Positions 23,494 through 33,933 of a DNA stretch of 64,000 nt are shown here, one piece after another. Position numbers and translations under genes: made by a program. Position 1 is the first letter of the stretch. Every line of letters begins with the position of its first letter. The stretch covers positions 14,439,181 through 14,503,180 of the forward strand of contig NC_064036.1 in NCBI RefSeq assembly GCF_932526225.1, written 5' to 3'. The stretch comes from Nematostella vectensis (Eukaryota > Cnidaria > Anthozoa > Actiniaria > Edwardsiidae). The notes beneath the pieces were generated by a model, which did no database searches, had not been told where the DNA came from, and was given only the letters and a program-made list of their open reading frames with translations.

Positions 23494-24675
23494 TTACATT
23501 ATTCTTTCAATCTCGTGGATAAGAGTAAGATACAAAGCTCGTGCATCATTGCCATTTTCTGGCATTCTTAATCCTTCTTCCCTCGTGATCAGTTCAGCAA
23601 GTTCAGTAAAGTCGGGTGATGAATTTTGGGGCAAGTCATGGCAGCAAAGTTCTCTGGCAACATCTAAATCATCGGCGTCAACATTAAATCTGCATTCTTG
23701 ACCTCCAGTCATCTCGGGATAGTGGTAAAGAAAGCAGGGTCGACCAGGAGGGGAAATGTTGCTTCTTGTTGAGGGTCGAATACGATGGATATTCCACCGT
23801 CTTGCTACACTTTGAAGTTCGCGTTGGAGCACTCCCATGTAACAAAACTTTAGACACTCTACGTGTACAGCATCCGCGTCACAAAAAAGACCCCTGTCTC
23901 TTAAATCCTTGAAATGTTGTATCCACCACTCAGATGAGCCCTTTCTTAATTGTCCCCACCACGCCTCGATCCTCTGATTAGAAACCGATCGTCCATAAAG
24001 GAAACTTTTTTCTCCTGACCAACTATCTTCGGCCTCATCCCGTAAAAAGCGCTGAATAGCAGCTACTCTGCCATTCTCAGTACCCATATCTCCACGGACA
24101 ATTCTTGCCGTCCCTCCTACACTTTCAACACAGTCAAGAAAATAACTTGCTACGACACCCGGATGGTTATTCGTACGTCCAACTTCTAGCCACATGATTC
24201 TTCTCGAGTAACCGTCGATGCAGCCATGTATACAAAATCCGTAAGGTTTAAGCTTATCGTAACCATCCAGGTGCCAAATGAAGTTGGCCCCTTTAGCATG
24301 ATACTGCCGTCGTCGAAGTCTGTTTCTCGAGCGTCTCTCCACGCCATCCGGATCTAATATGAGTAACGCGTTCCTCACAAATTCTTTGCTAACAGACAGT
24401 TGATGGTCAACTATTAGTTTCTGCCACATAGTTCGGTACCCGACAATGCTACCGCTTCCTTTAAGCTCGTCCTCAATTGTTTTTATTATGTCGTCGAAGT
24501 CACTGAAACGCCGTCTTCCGAGGCTTTGCTTTGCTAAAATTCTTTTAATCTGTCTTTCGCTAAGCTGAATTCCATGGTCAAACAGCAAGCAACTAGAAAT
24601 CTCCTTGCAGCTGAAGCCCATATGAAAATATTCCTTTATAAAACCGTCGCGGAGATTTCTCAGTGCAGCAGCCAT
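23494..24675 (-). CDS. Integrase-type DDE transposase, 393 aa, left arm
   Basis: This is a single-exon gene. Residues 1-55 form an N-terminal helix-turn-helix-like region (GFSCKEISSCLL, then SERQIKRIL), and a DDE catalytic core covers about 130-245. The acidic residues are visible: D137 in FIWHLDGYDKL, D196 in VRGDMGTEN, E237 in NQRIEAWWGQ. CIDGYSRRIMWLEV is the conserved second strand. This is the retroviral-integrase fold family found in IS3-like and Ginger-like elements; the protein would cut and join the element's ends. The start ATG is in a good context (CAACATGG). A TATATAG lies only about 20 bp upstream, too close for a standard TATA box unless translation starts further in. AATAAA lies about 250 bp after the stop. 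The right-arm copy (30,741-31,922) encodes an identical protein. Confidence 0.85.
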   Translation of the reverse strand: MAAALRNLRDGFIKEYFHMGFSCKEISSCLLFDHGIQLSERQIKRILAKQSLGRRRFSDFDDIIKTIEDELKGSGSIVGYRTMWQKLIVDHQLSVSKEFVRNALLILDPDGVERRSRNRLRRRQYHAKGANFIWHLDGYDKLKPYGFCIHGCIDGYSRRIMWLEVGRTNNHPGVVASYFLDCVESVGGTARIVRGDMGTENGRVAAIQRFLRDEAEDSWSGEKSFLYGRSVSNQRIEAWWGQLRKGSSEWWIQHFKDLRDRGLFCDADAVHVECLKFCYMGVLQRELQSVARRWNIHRIRPSTRSNISPPGRPCFLYHYPEMTGGQECRFNVDADDLDVARELCCHDLPQNSSPDFTELAELITREEGLRMPENGNDARALYLTLIHEIERIM

Positions 24676-24762
24676 GTTGCGCGTTTACGTCTATATAATG
24701 CTTTTTTCCACCTATCACCTGACCCACAACGTGACCTACAACAGAAACTCGCTAAAAAAATA

Positions 24763-25031
24763 AAACTCATAAAAAATATTTAAACTCACGAAAAAAAAAA
24801 TGAAACTCACGAAAAAAATAAAACTCACGAAAAAAATTAAAACTCACGAAAAAAAATAAAACTCACGAAAAAAAATAAAACTCACGAAAAAAATAAAACT
24901 CACGAAAAAAATAAAACTCACGAAAAAAATTAAAACTCACGAAAAAAAATAAAACTCACGAAAAAAAAATAAAACTCACGAAAAAAATTAAAACTCACGA
25001 AAAAAAATAATAAACTCACGAAAAAAAAAAA
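24763..25031. repeat. Subterminal CTCACG tandem array, right TIR, left arm
   Basis: About 15 copies of the CGTGAG-type unit in inverted orientation, between the transposase start and the right terminal inverted repeat. The unit nearest the gene has degenerated (ACTCATAAAAAATATTTAAACTC). Confidence 0.85.
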
Positions 25032-25152
25032 GACACGCAAAATTGAAAACTAGTCCTCACGACGCGAAAAGTATACCGCACGAAATAAAATTGCAGTAGG
25101 TTTTTCAAATGTCCCTTCCCGGGCTCCGTAAATTTGGCCCGTGTCGCGTATT

Positions 25153-27072
25153 GTCCCGAAATAAAAATAATCATTTGAAGCATGAGTCCCTGAACTCGCT
25201 CGCATCCTTTCAGTGAGCCAGGATCTTATTACAGCAAGTGTCCGATGTCAGCTAGGCTAGCCTCTGCTTTGGTAGAATACTATTCGCCTTCAGTATGGTT
25301 GATCATACTAATCAATGTCATTTTAACAGTTAATAAATGGGACAGTTTTCCGTGGAAAAGAGGTTTACCGCTCGGAACCAAGTATAATAGAGAATTAGAC
25401 CTTATGTGATTATAGATAAAAAAGCGCTTTTGACCTTTCAAACGACGCGCTATTTAACCGCCGCCGCCTGGTAAATAAGTAACACGACCCCGAGCGGTGC
25501 GATTTTTTTCTTCCCCATTATATAAAAATAAAAAGACAATTTACTAGGGACAGTGATGATGAATCCCACCTTATCAAAACAAATCCAACCACCAACGTCC
25601 TCAGCTGGGACTGCTTTGGACTTGTCATCACAAGGGAAATGTACACAAAAGCGGCAGAGAATCTATTTGATAAAATGCTTTAGCCTGTTAGCTGACTTTT
25701 ACGGGGCTTTCCTTTTAGTTTCATTGAAGGCAAGAATTTAACTATAAAATCAGTCTGATCTCTGTGTTGCATTCGTTAATGGCACACGGTGTCGCAACGT
25801 GAGTTCGCCGAAGTCCGGTCAATGAATAACTTGACAATTTGCTGGAGAAACGATAATTTTTGTGTTCCTGCACTTGCAACACATGAAAGCCATTGTGATC
25901 CCAATCAATTTCCTCTAATCATCTCCGTCTTAAGCAAGTATTTTTGCCTTTGGAGCTGAACTCAAGATTAGTTTAACATCAATAATAGGACACAAAGGAC
26001 TACTTATCGTTATATAGCCCTCCGGAATTATATGAAATTTGCTATCTAAAATTTGTACTCAGGGAGTAAGAAACTTTATTTTAGTTAGCTGAGAGACATG
26101 ATTGAGTCATTTTTAGTAAATGAAGATAAAACGTATTTCAGAGCTCTACATTTTATTTTCCGTTTAGAGTGTCATTAGAGCGTACCCTGTGTACCAGAGG
26201 CTCCGAGCTTCGCGGTGTTCGTTCCATACTTGAGAATTAAGGTTTTTTTTTTTAACAAAACGAATAATCATGGAAAAACTTTGCCAAATTTATGACACTC
26301 ACCGCATCCGTATAAGAATTGTTGGTTTCACGATGATGACGTTAATCTGTTGGACGTGTATCAAATGGCAAAAAAGCTGTCCAATGTGTTATTCCTGAAT
26401 GGCGTTTTTCGCACGTATTTCTTTTGAGGGATTCCGACCTACCGTTTCAACTTGTAGCTTAATTAACTTTTTATTTGATCAGCAAGAAATCCCGAAACTC
26501 TGAAAAATAGTAATTTCCGAATAAATTCACTGAAGAGCTGGCAGTCTTGCTATAGTGGTAATACATTCCCATTTGTTTATTACACTTGAACAAGCTTTAA
26601 TTCGTGACTCTACGTTTTACAATAACCGCACAAAGTAGACTGACAAAGTAGTATGAAACTTAAGCGCCTGTTTCAGCTGGAACGGAAATATAGCAGCCAA
26701 TCACGTATGATCGGTGTTTATACCTGAGCGGAACCATCTCTTCTAGGCACGTCTTTCGATCTTAGTTAGCTACAGTCGCTGTTTTCAAACTTAGCATTTT
26801 AGCTCCAACAACCGACGCACATCTAAGCCAAGATGTACATACTTTATTAAATTTCTGAGTAGCATGATACCAAAAATCGGACTCACTAGACTATACTAGC
26901 GGCATTCAAAGACTACAAAGGCCTGCCATTGTGGCTTTCAATCGATTTCCTTTCTTTTTATAAACGCGCACAAATAGAGACTCACGCACACATTCCACGC
27001 ACGCACAACAAAAGAAAACCCAGTAAAACCCATAAGTTAAATATTAATATAGTGAAATATTAAAGTAAATAT
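25153..27072. other. Non-coding arm segment, nothing recognised
   Basis: About 1.9 kb with no open frame above 62 codons, no terminal repeats and no arrays. Its near-identical mirror is 28,345-30,263. The absence of coding sequence between the nested transposon and the inner array means the 28-kb structure shows no gene of its own here. Confidence 0.5.
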
Positions 27073-27272
27073 NNNNNNNNNNNNNNNNNNNNNNNNNNNN
27101 NNNNNNNNNNNNNNNNNNNNNNNNNNNNNNNNNNNNNNNNNNNNNNNNNNNNNNNNNNNNNNNNNNNNNNNNNNNNNNNNNNNNNNNNNNNNNNNNNNNN
27201 NNNNNNNNNNNNNNNNNNNNNNNNNNNNNNNNNNNNNNNNNNNNNNNNNNNNNNNNNNNNNNNNNNNNNNNN
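27073..27272. other. Assembly gap of exactly 200 N
   Basis: The round 200-base length is a conventional scaffolding filler, so the true distance is unknown. The base left of the gap (AAAGTAAATAT) continues in the right arm directly into GTCAACCAC, whereas the left arm resumes with GTCAACCAC only at 27,518. Confidence 0.98.
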
Positions 27273-27517
27273 GTTTGAAATGTGACATGGTTTGAATTTT
27301 TTTCAAACTGGTTGGAATTTTTCAAACTAGCTCATTTTTGGATACCTAGCATTTTAAAAGGGATTTTATTTTTGGGGAGTCATTAATAAAACAGGGGCTT
27401 GGATTTTTTGGAGGTTGGGAGGTGTAACTAAAAGAACTAGATAAAAGATTATGCAAATATCCCCTTTTCAAACCAGTTTTAACAATTTCAAACCAAGAAG
27501 CATTTCAAACCACAACA
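27273..27517. mobile_element. Right part of an insertion present only in the left arm
   Basis: These 245 bp have no counterpart in the right arm, where the flanks (AAAGTAAATAT and GTCAACCAC) are contiguous. The visible part is rich in GGTTTGAAAT/ATTTCAAACC motifs in both orientations at its two ends, resembling subterminal repeats of a small palindromic element. ATAT on both sides may be the target duplication. The left part is hidden in the gap. Confidence 0.5.
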
Positions 27518-27558
27518 TATGTCAACCACATCATGGGGTATCGTATATCTGTGTTTAT

Positions 27559-27856
27559 TATCCGGTATTTTTTACCCGATGTTTTATCGGGTATTTTTAC
27601 CCGATGTTTTATCGGGTATTTTTACCCGATGTTTTATCGGGTATTTTTACCCGATGTTTTATCAGGTATTTTTACCCGATGTTTTACCGGGTATTTTTAC
27701 CCGATGTTTTATCGGGTATTTTTACCCGATGTTTTATCAGGTATTTTTACCCGATGTTTTTACCCGATGTTTTATCGGGTAATTTACCCGATGTTTTGTA
27801 TCTACCCGATTACCGGGTACGGGTTGGTTTTCTTATCGGGTATTTTCATTTACCCG
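27559..27856. repeat. Inner left array of TACCCGATGTTTTATCGGGTA palindromes
   Basis: About ten 25-bp units (TATTTTTACCCGATGTTTTATCGGG) lie just left of the palindrome axis, ending with a stop-like boundary at CCGCCATGGCCCTAAAG. The core is the same TACCCGAT inverted motif as the outer arrays but with a different spacer (GTTT rather than AGCG). The open frames here (repeats of YFYPMFYRVFLPDVLSGIF type) are repeat by-products. Confidence 0.85.
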
Positions 27857-27980
27857 TTGTTTTACCGCCATGGCCCTAAAGCCTAAAGCTCATCGGGACC
27901 AATTGAGCTTTAGGGCCATGGTGGTAAAACACCGGTAACTGAAAATACCCGATGAGCTTTAGGGCCATGGCGGTAAAACA
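27857..27980. other. Axis of the giant inverted repeat, with three terminus-like sequences
   Basis: The centre contains CTTTAGGGCCATGG three times: inverted at 27,868-27,881, then at 27,908-27,921 and 27,957-27,970. CCTAAAGCTCA and TGAGCTTTAGG form an 11-bp hairpin at 27,882-27,914. The copy at 27,902 reads CAATTGAGCTTTAGGGCCA, nearly the outer end (CAATTGGACTTTAGGGCCA at 13,604). The middle copy begins a truncated end-like sequence (GGTGGTAAAACACCGGTAAC). Confidence 0.75.
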
Positions 27981-28306
27981 ACGGGTAAATGAAAATACCC
28001 GATAAGAAAACCAACCCGTACCCGGTTATCGGGTAGATACAAAACATCGGGTAAAAACCCGATAATAAATATCGGGTAAATTACCCGATAAAACATCGGG
28101 TAAAAACATCGGGTAAAAATACCTGATAAAACATCGGGTAAAAATACCCGATAAAATATCGGGTAAAAATACCCGATAAAACATCGGGTAAAAATACCCG
28201 ATAAAACATCGGGTAAAAATACCCGATGAAACATCGGGTAAAAATACCCGATAAAACATCGGGTAAAAAATACCGGATAAAGCATCGGGTAGAAAATACC
28301 GGATAA
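27981..28306. repeat. Inner right array of TACCCGAT/ATCGGGTA palindromes
   Basis: Mirror of the inner left array. It carries about 22 extra bases (around AAAACCCGATAATAAATATC) that the left array lacks and small unit differences, so the arrays have changed independently or carry assembly error. Confidence 0.85.
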
Positions 28307-28344
28307 TAAACACAGATATACGATACCCCATGATGTGGTTGACA

Positions 28345-30263
28345 TATTTACTTTAATATTTCACTATATTAATATTTAACTTATGGGTTTTACTGGGTTT
28401 TCTTTTGTTGTGCGTGCGTGGAATGTGTGCGTGAGTCTCTATTTGTGCGCGTTTATAAAAAGAAAGGAAATCGATTGAAAGCCACAATGGCAGGCCTTTG
28501 TAGTCTTTGAATGCCGCTAGTATAGTCTAGTGAGTCCGATTTTTGGTATCATGCTACTCAGAAATTTAATAAAGTATGTACATCTTGGCTTAGATGTGCG
28601 TCGGTTGTTGGAGCTAAAATGCTAAGTTTGAAAACAGCGACTGTAGCTAACTAAGATCGAAAGACGTGCCTAGAAGAGATGGTTCCGCTCAGGTATAAAC
28701 ACCGATCATACGTGATTGGCTGCTATATTTCCGTTCCAGCTGAAACAGGCGCTTAAGTTTCATACTACTTTGTCAGTCTACTTTGTGCGGTTATTGTAAA
28801 ACGTAGAGTCACGAATTAAAGCTTGTTCAAGTGTAATAAACAAATGGGAATGTATTACCACTATAGCAAGACTGCCAGCTCTTCAGTGAATTTATTCGGA
28901 AATTACTATTTTTCAGAGTTTCGGGATTTCTTGCTGATCAAATAAAAAGTTAATTAAGCTACAAGTTGAAACGGTAGGTCGGAATCCCTCAAAAGAAATA
29001 CGTGCGAAAAACGCCATTCAGGAATAACACATTGGACAGCTTTTTTGCCATTTGATACACGTCCAACAGATTAACGTCATCATCGTGAAACCAACAATTC
29101 TTATACGGATGCGGTGAGTGTCATAAATTTGGCAAAGTTTTTCCATGATTATTCGTTTTGTTAAAAAAAAAAACCTTAATTCTCAAGTATGGAACGAACA
29201 CCGCGAAGCTCGGAGCCTCTGGTACACAGGGTACGCTCTAATGACACTCTAAACGGAAAATAAAATGTAGAGCTCTGAAATACGTTTTATCTTCATTTAC
29301 TAAAAATGACTCAATCATGTCTCTCAGCTAACTAAAATAAAGTTTCTTACTCCCTGAGTACAAATTTTAGATAGCAAATTTCATATAATTCCGGAGGGCT
29401 ATATAACGATAAGTAGTCCTTTGTGTCCTATTATTGATGTTAAACTAATCTTGAGTTCAGCTCCAAAGGCAAAAATACTTGCTTAAGACGGAGATGATTA
29501 GAGGAAATTGATTGGGATCACAATGGCTTTCATGTGTTGCAAGTGCAGGAACACAAAAATTATCGTTTCTCCAGCAAATTGTCAAGTTATTCATTGACCG
29601 GACTTCGGCGAACTCACGTTGCGACACCGTGTGCCATTAACGAATGCAACACAGAGATCAGACTGATTTTATAGTTAAATTCTTGCCTTCAATGAAACTA
29701 AAAGGAAAGCCCCGTAAAAGTCAGCTAACAGGCTAAAGCATTTTATCAAATAGATTCTCTGCCGCTTTTGTGTACATTTCCCTTGTGATGACAAGTCCAA
29801 AGCAGTCCCAGCTGAGGACGTTGGTGGTTGGATTTGTTTTGATAAGGTGGGATTCATCATCACTGTCCCTAGTAAATTGTCTTTTTATTTTTATATAATG
29901 GGGAAGAAAAAAATCGCACCGCTCGGGGTCGTGTTACTTATTTACCAGGCGGCGGCGGTTAAATAGCGCGTCGTTTGAAAGGTCAAAAGCGCTTTTTTAT
30001 CTATAATCACATAAGGTCTAATTCTCTATTATACTTGGTTCCGAGCGGTAAACCTCTTTTCCACGGAAAACTGTCCCATTTATTAACTGTTAAAATGACA
30101 TTGATTAGTATGATCAACCATACTGAAGGCGAATAGTATTCTACCAAAGCAGAGGCTAGCCTAGCTGACATCGGACACTTGCTGTAATAAGATCCTGGCT
30201 CACTGAAAGGATGCGAGCGAGTTCAGGGACTCATGCTTCAAATGATTATTTTTATTTCGGGAC
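28345..30263. other. Non-coding arm segment, mirror of 25,153-27,072
   Basis: Nothing recognised. The sequence is the reverse complement of the left-arm segment with no differences noticed by eye. Confidence 0.5.
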
Positions 30264-30382
30264 AATACGCGACACGGGCCAAATTTACGGAGCCCGGGAA
30301 GGGACATTTGAAAAACCTACTGCAATTTTATTTCGTGCGGTATACTTTTCGCGTCGTGAGGACTAGTTTTCAATTTTGCGTG

Positions 30383-30655
30383 TCTTTTTTTTTTTCGTGA
30401 GTTTATTATTTTTTTTCGTGAGTTTTAATTTTTTTCGTGAGTTTTATTTTTTTTTCGTGAGTTTTATTTTTTTTCGTGAGTTTTAATTTTTTTCGTGAGT
30501 TTTATTTTTTTCGTGAGTTTTATTTTTTTCGTGAGTTTTATTTTTTTTCGTGAGTTTTATTTTTTTTCGTGAGTTTTAATTTTTTTCGTGAGTTTTATTT
30601 TTTTCGTGAGTTTCATTTTTTTTTTCGTGAGTTTAAATATTTTTTATGAGTTTTA
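30383..30655. repeat. Subterminal CGTGAG tandem array, right arm, promoter side
   Basis: Counterpart of 24,763-25,031. It lies between the terminal inverted repeat and the transposase start codon, about 85 bp before the ATG. Confidence 0.85.
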
Positions 30656-30740
30656 TTTTTTTAGCGAGTTTCTGTTGTAGGTCACGTTGTGGGTCAGGTG
30701 ATAGGTGGAAAAAAGCATTATATAGACGTAAACGCGCAAC

Positions 30741-31922
30741 ATGGCTGCTGCACTGAGAAATCTCCGCGACGGTTTTATAAAGGAATATTTTCATATGGGC
30801 TTCAGCTGCAAGGAGATTTCTAGTTGCTTGCTGTTTGACCATGGAATTCAGCTTAGCGAAAGACAGATTAAAAGAATTTTAGCAAAGCAAAGCCTCGGAA
30901 GACGGCGTTTCAGTGACTTCGACGACATAATAAAAACAATTGAGGACGAGCTTAAAGGAAGCGGTAGCATTGTCGGGTACCGAACTATGTGGCAGAAACT
31001 AATAGTTGACCATCAACTGTCTGTTAGCAAAGAATTTGTGAGGAACGCGTTACTCATATTAGATCCGGATGGCGTGGAGAGACGCTCGAGAAACAGACTT
31101 CGACGACGGCAGTATCATGCTAAAGGGGCCAACTTCATTTGGCACCTGGATGGTTACGATAAGCTTAAACCTTACGGATTTTGTATACATGGCTGCATCG
31201 ACGGTTACTCGAGAAGAATCATGTGGCTAGAAGTTGGACGTACGAATAACCATCCGGGTGTCGTAGCAAGTTATTTTCTTGACTGTGTTGAAAGTGTAGG
31301 AGGGACGGCAAGAATTGTCCGTGGAGATATGGGTACTGAGAATGGCAGAGTAGCTGCTATTCAGCGCTTTTTACGGGATGAGGCCGAAGATAGTTGGTCA
31401 GGAGAAAAAAGTTTCCTTTATGGACGATCGGTTTCTAATCAGAGGATCGAGGCGTGGTGGGGACAATTAAGAAAGGGCTCATCTGAGTGGTGGATACAAC
31501 ATTTCAAGGATTTAAGAGACAGGGGTCTTTTTTGTGACGCGGATGCTGTACACGTAGAGTGTCTAAAGTTTTGTTACATGGGAGTGCTCCAACGCGAACT
31601 TCAAAGTGTAGCAAGACGGTGGAATATCCATCGTATTCGACCCTCAACAAGAAGCAACATTTCCCCTCCTGGTCGACCCTGCTTTCTTTACCACTATCCC
31701 GAGATGACTGGAGGTCAAGAATGCAGATTTAATGTTGACGCCGATGATTTAGATGTTGCCAGAGAACTTTGCTGCCATGACTTGCCCCAAAATTCATCAC
31801 CCGACTTTACTGAACTTGCTGAACTGATCACGAGGGAAGAAGGATTAAGAATGCCAGAAAATGGCAATGATGCACGAGCTTTGTATCTTACTCTTATCCA
31901 CGAGATTGAAAGAATAATGTAA
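30741..31922 (+). CDS. Integrase-type DDE transposase, 393 aa, right arm
   Basis: Identical in protein sequence to the copy at 23,494-24,675: HTH-like N-terminus, catalytic D137, D196 and E237, and a C-terminal domain with a GGQECRFNVDADDLDV segment. It is full length with no stop or frameshift, so both copies could be functional. AATAAA at 32,172-32,177 is a possible poly(A) signal about 250 bp past the stop. Confidence 0.85.
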   Translation: MAAALRNLRDGFIKEYFHMGFSCKEISSCLLFDHGIQLSERQIKRILAKQSLGRRRFSDFDDIIKTIEDELKGSGSIVGYRTMWQKLIVDHQLSVSKEFVRNALLILDPDGVERRSRNRLRRRQYHAKGANFIWHLDGYDKLKPYGFCIHGCIDGYSRRIMWLEVGRTNNHPGVVASYFLDCVESVGGTARIVRGDMGTENGRVAAIQRFLRDEAEDSWSGEKSFLYGRSVSNQRIEAWWGQLRKGSSEWWIQHFKDLRDRGLFCDADAVHVECLKFCYMGVLQRELQSVARRWNIHRIRPSTRSNISPPGRPCFLYHYPEMTGGQECRFNVDADDLDVARELCCHDLPQNSSPDFTELAELITREEGLRMPENGNDARALYLTLIHEIERIM

Positions 31923-33231
31923 CTTCTTCTGTTTTCCAGTTTAAATCATTCCGCACAGACGCGAGTAATTTGTTGTACATTGTTACCGCAGCCTATGGAA
32001 ATAGACTATTCTTTCTTCACTTAAGTAGGCCACTTCGTTTTACTAATAGAAGATATTCCATTACATTTTGTCGGTATTTGCGTCCCAGTTGAACCCAAAA
32101 GTTTTTACACGTGGTTCTGATTGTGTTAGGAAAAATGTAAGACAAGCTTAACGCGATTTTGTTCTTACTAAAATAAATGTTGTTACCACATGGAAACGCA
32201 GCGTTTGTTTCTTAAAATTCTTGTGTGGAACGAAGCATATTAGGGAGCAGATTAAAACACTTGCAATTTGGATGAAGGAGATGACGGTCACCGTCTGATA
32301 CCCCACACCCCCTCTGATTTTGAACACCTTACTTTTTTTTTTCTAAAAGTGCTGTGTAAAATCTGAGAGCATTAGATAAAATGATGGGAATTGTTTGATG
32401 TGGTTCTCGTCGAATTTAGTTTCATAACTAAGAGCTTTTTAAAATATTCAAAATTTGTATTTGAATATTTAATATATTTTTTCTAATTCTAGGTGGTAGG
32501 CTGCTGTCAATCCCCACCCCCCAACCCTCCCTGAATTGGGTCTAGCCTGAGGGTACCTCTTTTTACCTTTTCCCTTAGCCTCTCTCCTAATTGCGCTCAT
32601 AAAGAATTCAGACGGCGAACGTGAAACTTTCTAATTACGATTCAATCCAGAACAATACCTTGTAGGCCCACTACGCTTGCTGATTTTTAATATTCATGCA
32701 AATGAAAATAAAGTGTTAACACTCTCACAAGAAATCCGACTAAATTTGGAAGTATGCTATGATTTTATTTACCTCACAAACATACAAAATAATGCTGCAT
32801 ATCTTTCAGAAAACAAAACATTGACGAATGCTACGTAACATAGTACCAATGGAAAAGCGTTTTTTTGATACAGTGTTCTTACCTTAAAGTGGCCCGCGGA
32901 TAATTATTTCAAAGCTGCATTTCTGAAATAATTACCCACAAACCACCTTAAATTCAACTGGTTGGTATTTTTCATAAATGATATACTGAAACATAGTTCA
33001 GGCAATAAGAATGCCCTCGTTTATCGACAATCAAAGACCCACTATGGCGATCTCAACACAACAACTTATGGACCGTGAGTCAAAAACATATGTATCCTTC
33101 CAACTGTAACATGGTTATACTTCCATAACTGTAACGTGGTCACGATTAAGATGTCCTTTGAGGTAACCAAATGAATTTGTCACTGCTTCATCGACAAAGG
33201 CATCCCCGCAACATCTTTCATTAATGTCAAA

Positions 33232-33537
33232 TTAAACTCACGAAAAAAATAAAACTCACGAAAAAAATTAAAACTCACGAAAAAAAATAATAAACTCACG
33301 AAAAAAATAAAACTCACGAAAAAAATTAAAACTCACGAAAAAAATAAAACTCACGAAAAAAAATAAAACTCACGAAAAAAATAAAATTCACGAAAAAAAT
33401 AAAACTCACGAAAAAAATTAAAACTCACGAAAAAAAATAAAACTCACGAAAAAAAAATAAAACTCACGAAAAAAATAAAACTCACGAAAAAAATTCAAAC
33501 TCACGAAAAAAATTATAAACTCACGAAAAAAAAAAAA
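33232..33537. repeat. Subterminal CTCACG tandem array, right arm, distal side
   Basis: Counterpart of 21,879-22,184 in the right-arm copy of the nested transposon, in inverted orientation relative to the array at 30,383. Confidence 0.85.
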
Positions 33538-33893
33538 GACACGCAAAATTGAAAACTAGTCCTCACGACGCGAAAAGTATACCGCACGAAATAAAATTGC
33601 AGTAGGTTTTTCAAATGTCCCTTCCCGGGCTCCGTACAAATTACAGATATTATCAGCTGCGCTTTAAGATATCTACTGTAGATTTTATGTAAAGATTTCC
33701 CAGCGACCACTCTGCGGCAACTCTTATCGGCAATTATCGCTTTTGAGTTTTGCCAGGCATAATCCGTGGTTTTCTTTATTTTCCGCTGATGGCTATTGTT
33801 TGTAAGGCTAATACACAATAAATAGAATGTTCAGCAAGAATTTTCCCTTCATTTAGTATCGATGTACTATTTAAAACACGAGCAGTAGTAGCA

Positions 33894-33933
33894 GTGTTTT
33901 ATCGGGTATAAAATTTCGTACCCGATAAAACAC
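33894..33933. repeat. Isolated TTATCGGGTA hairpin, right arm
   Basis: Mirror of 21,483-21,522, with the same perfect 15-bp arms. Confidence 0.85.

Larger units (their letters stand above)
21780..25130. mobile_element. Intact 3,351-bp TIR transposon, IS3EU-like, left arm
   Basis: The element starts TACGGAGCCCGGGAAGG and ends CCTTCCCGGGCTCCGTA; the terminal inverted repeats run about 100 bp to TTTTGCGTGTC and then continue into inverted CGTGAG arrays. It is flanked by AATTTG on both sides (21,774-21,779 and 25,131-25,136). The related uninterrupted sequence at 20,100-20,125 (reverse complement CTGTAATTTGGGCCGTG) is an empty-site equivalent with a single AATTTG, which confirms a 6-bp target duplication. 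TAC...GTA ends, a 6-bp duplication and a retroviral-integrase-like DDE protein fit what I recall of the IS3EU superfamily. It has one gene and looks recently active. Confidence 0.82.
20096..25152. mobile_element. Older, diverged palindromic element split by a nested transposon, left arm
   Basis: The outer ends are AATACGCGACACGG (20,096) and its reverse complement ending at 25,152. Reading inward, several blocks match in inverted orientation: the ATTACAGATATT block; the CTCTGCGGCAACTCTTATCGGC block (about 20,239 and 21,690); the CATAATCCGTGGTTT block; and a block with GCCATTCAAG, ACTCATCC and CAATAGG (about 20,775-20,850 and 21,385-21,470). Identity decays towards the middle (about 21,100). 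Without the nested 3.35-kb transposon it would be about 1.7 kb. Only a 75-codon minus-strand frame (20,957-21,184) is inside, not recognised. It resembles an old fold-back transposon. Mirror: 30,264-35,320. Confidence 0.6.
30286..33636. mobile_element. Intact 3,351-bp TIR transposon, IS3EU-like, right arm
   Basis: Mirror copy of 21,780-25,130 with the same length, TACGGAGCCCGGG ends and CAAATT flanks (30,280-30,285 and 33,637-33,642), the reverse complement of AATTTG. It sits at the same site in the older palindrome, so it was inherited through duplication of the arm rather than inserted independently. Confidence 0.82.

Noticed and set aside
27451..28345. Frames of 87-142 codons with YFYPMFYRVFLPDVLSGIF-like repeats on both strands
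   Set aside because: Translations of the TACCCGAT palindrome arrays near the axis.
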